This document shows, piece by piece, positions 19,534 to 21,050 of a stretch of 21,050 nt of DNA; the first letter of the stretch is position 1; each line of letters starts with the position of its first letter. The stretch is taken from positions 1 to 21,050 of the forward strand of contig CAKSDA010000018.1 in assembly GCA_934444895.1 (NCBI GenBank), given 5' to 3'. Made by a program: the position numbers and the translations under genes. This DNA is from an uncultured Eubacteriales bacterium (GTDB taxonomy: Bacteria; Bacillota; Clostridia; Oscillospirales; Acutalibacteraceae). The notes beneath the pieces are model-generated. The model made no database searches. It was not told the DNA's origin and saw nothing but the letters and a program-made list of their open reading frames with translations.

Positions 19534-21050
19534 TTGAATACTTATTTTGCTGATAATATTGATGTTGCGGTAATAGGAGCCGGCCATGCCGGGATTGAAG
19601 CGTCGCTTGCCTCTGCAAGATTGGGCGCAAAGACCGTTTGCTTTACCATTAATATGGACTGGGTGGGAAACATGCCATGCAACCCTTCAATAGGCGGCAC
19701 CGCAAAGGGGCATCTTGTAAGAGAACTGGACGCCCTCGGAGGAGAAATGGGCAAAGCCGCAGACGCAAACACTCTTCAAAGCCGAATGTTAAACCGGGGT
19801 AAAGGTCCTGCCGTCCATTCCCTTCGCGCTCAGATTGACCGGCGCGCATACAGCGGATATATGAAACATTGCATGGAAATGCAGGAAAATCTGCTTTTAA
19901 AACAGGCTGAAATTGTGAGTCTTGAAAAAACCGGCGACGAAAGGTTTGAACTAACAACGGCTTTAGGTGCAGTTTATTACGCAAAAAGTGTGGTTATTGC
20001 AACCGGAACCTTTCTTAAAGGCAGGATTTTTGTGGGTGAAGTAAATTATGAAGGCGGTCCTGACGGAACATTTGCCGCAACAAAGCTTTCTGAGTCCCTT
20101 TTAAAGCTTAATATTCCCCTTAGAAGATTCAAAACCGGAACTCCGGCAAGAGTTTTAAGGCGAAGCATTAATTTTGATAATCTGGAGGTTCAAAACGGAG
20201 ATGAAAACCCCGTTCCTTTCAGTTTTTCAACAAACACTTCTCCTGAAAATTCCGTTAGCTGCTATATTACATATACAAACGAAGAAACAAAAAAAGTAAT
20301 TCTTGAAAACCTCTCCCGTTCTCCACTTTACCAAGGTCTAATTGAAGGGGTGGGTCCCAGATATTGTCCCAGTATTGAAGATAAAATAGTAAGATTTTCC
20401 GACAAAAAAAGGCACCAGCTTTTCATTGAACCCTGCGGAATTAATACGGAAGAAATGTATTTGCAGGGAATGTCCTCCTCCTTGCCGGAAGAGGTCCAAA
20501 TTAAGTTTTACAGAACAATAAAGGGCCTTGAAAATGTTCAGGTTATGCGTAATGCTTATGCTATTGAATATGACTGTGTTGACCCTACCGCAATGTTTCC
20601 CACCCTTGAACTGAAAGAAAACAAAGGGCTGTTCGGGGCGGGTCAGTTTAACGGATCCTCCGGTTATGAGGAGGCCGCCGCACAGGGTCTTGTTGCAGGA
20701 ATAAATGCAGCGCGTCATGCTTTGAACCTGGAATTGTTTACCCTTCCGCGCAGTTCTTCATATATCGGCACCCTTATAGACGATCTTGTAACAAAGGGTT
20801 GTTCCGATCCTTACAGAATGATGACATCAAGATCAGAATATCGCCTTATACTGCGCCAAAACAACGCAGATGAGCGCCTTACTCCAAAAGGCCATGAGCT
20901 GGGTCTTATAAGTGATGAAAGATATAATTTATTTCTTAAAACAAAAAAAGAAAAGGAAGAGGAAATAAAAAGACTCTGCGAAACCTATATTTCCCCCTCA
21001 AAAGAAATAAACGAATTTTTAAAAGAAAAGGATACCTCTCCTCTTTCAAC
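19534..21050 (+). CDS. mnmG: tRNA uridine-5-carboxymethylaminomethyl modification enzyme MnmG (C terminus cut)
   Basis: An open frame of 505 codons that runs off the window; the family is about 620-630 residues long, so roughly the last fifth is missing. It is the FAD-dependent partner of MnmE in wobble-uridine modification. The FAD-binding GAGHAG is at 15-20, followed by WVGNMPCNPSIGGTAKGHLV, GTFLKGRIFVGE, FKTGTPAR and CGINTEEMYLQG, then AGQFNGSSGYEEAAAQG, which contacts the flavin. The start is taken as TTG 19534 because AAGGA (19521-19525) is 8 bases upstream; the in-frame ATG at 19525 overlaps that site and would have no spacing. No frameshift or stop was found in the visible part. Confidence 0.96.
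   Translation, partial: MNTYFADNIDVAVIGAGHAGIEASLASARLGAKTVCFTINMDWVGNMPCNPSIGGTAKGHLVRELDALGGEMGKAADANTLQSRMLNRGKGPAVHSLRAQIDRRAYSGYMKHCMEMQENLLLKQAEIVSLEKTGDERFELTTALGAVYYAKSVVIATGTFLKGRIFVGEVNYEGGPDGTFAATKLSESLLKLNIPLRRFKTGTPARVLRRSINFDNLEVQNGDENPVPFSFSTNTSPENSVSCYITYTNEETKKVILENLSRSPLYQGLIEGVGPRYCPSIEDKIVRFSDKKRHQLFIEPCGINTEEMYLQGMSSSLPEEVQIKFYRTIKGLENVQVMRNAYAIEYDCVDPTAMFPTLELKENKGLFGAGQFNGSSGYEEAAAQGLVAGINAARHALNLELFTLPRSSSYIGTLIDDLVTKGCSDPYRMMTSRSEYRLILRQNNADERLTPKGHELGLISDERYNLFLKTKKEKEEEIKRLCETYISPSKEINEFLKEKDTSPLS

Noticed and set aside
1..21050. CRISPR arrays, prophage, complete insertion sequences or toxin-antitoxin pairs
   Set aside because: No regularly spaced exact repeats, transposase, integrase or small paired toxin-like genes were seen.

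Overview
This 21 kb window comes from a low-GC, endospore-forming member of the Firmicutes, most likely a Clostridia/Oscillospiraceae-type bacterium. The evidence is the A/T-rich intergenic DNA, strong AGGAGG-type ribosome binding sites, several TTG starts, a spoVAE sporulation gene behind a sigma-G-like promoter, the tepA-spoIIIE/ftsK gene pair typical of spore formers, and an origin-proximal parA-parB-serS-mnmE-mnmG block. No phage, CRISPR array or complete insertion sequence was seen.

Layout. (1) 1-3155, mostly minus strand: the start of ftsK/spoIIIE (cut by the window edge), tepA (a ClpP-fold protease), a tRNA-Arg(CCT) with its own promoter and terminator, and an acpP-radC pair behind a near-perfect sigma-A promoter. 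(2) 3359-10788, plus strand: an aromatic amino acid block in three transcription-unit-like groups, aroE-aroK, aroF-aroB and aroA-aroC-pheA. Together they cover DAHP synthesis, 3-dehydroquinate synthase, shikimate dehydrogenase, shikimate kinase, EPSP synthase, chorismate synthase and chorismate mutase/prephenate dehydratase. Dehydroquinate dehydratase and the tyrosine and tryptophan branches are not in the window. (3) 10785-13078: mscL, a DUF2156 protein and a GNAT acetyltransferase continue the aroA operon with overlapping or nearly touching reading frames. (4) 13079-14577: a regulatory stretch with two parS-like sites in opposite orientation, one inside a terminator hairpin, spoVAE between them, and a 278-bp element with inverted ends in the leader of parA. 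(5) 14578-21050: parA, parB, serS, mnmE and the first four fifths of mnmG, consistent with a position close to oriC.

The genes are housekeeping genes; the unusual material lies between them. A roughly 45-bp structured repeat occurs three times: in the tepA upstream region and at both internal boundaries of the aro block. Several spacers consist of degenerate 12-17 bp tandem repeats. A 36-bp perfect palindrome separates serS and mnmE. The most interesting region is 13.2-14.6 kb: parS variants with a changed centre (CACATG/CATGTG instead of CACGTG) lie close to parAB, and a MITE-like or structured-RNA element (14267-14544) sits between the parA promoter and its start codon. All identifications come from reading the sequence; no database search was run.
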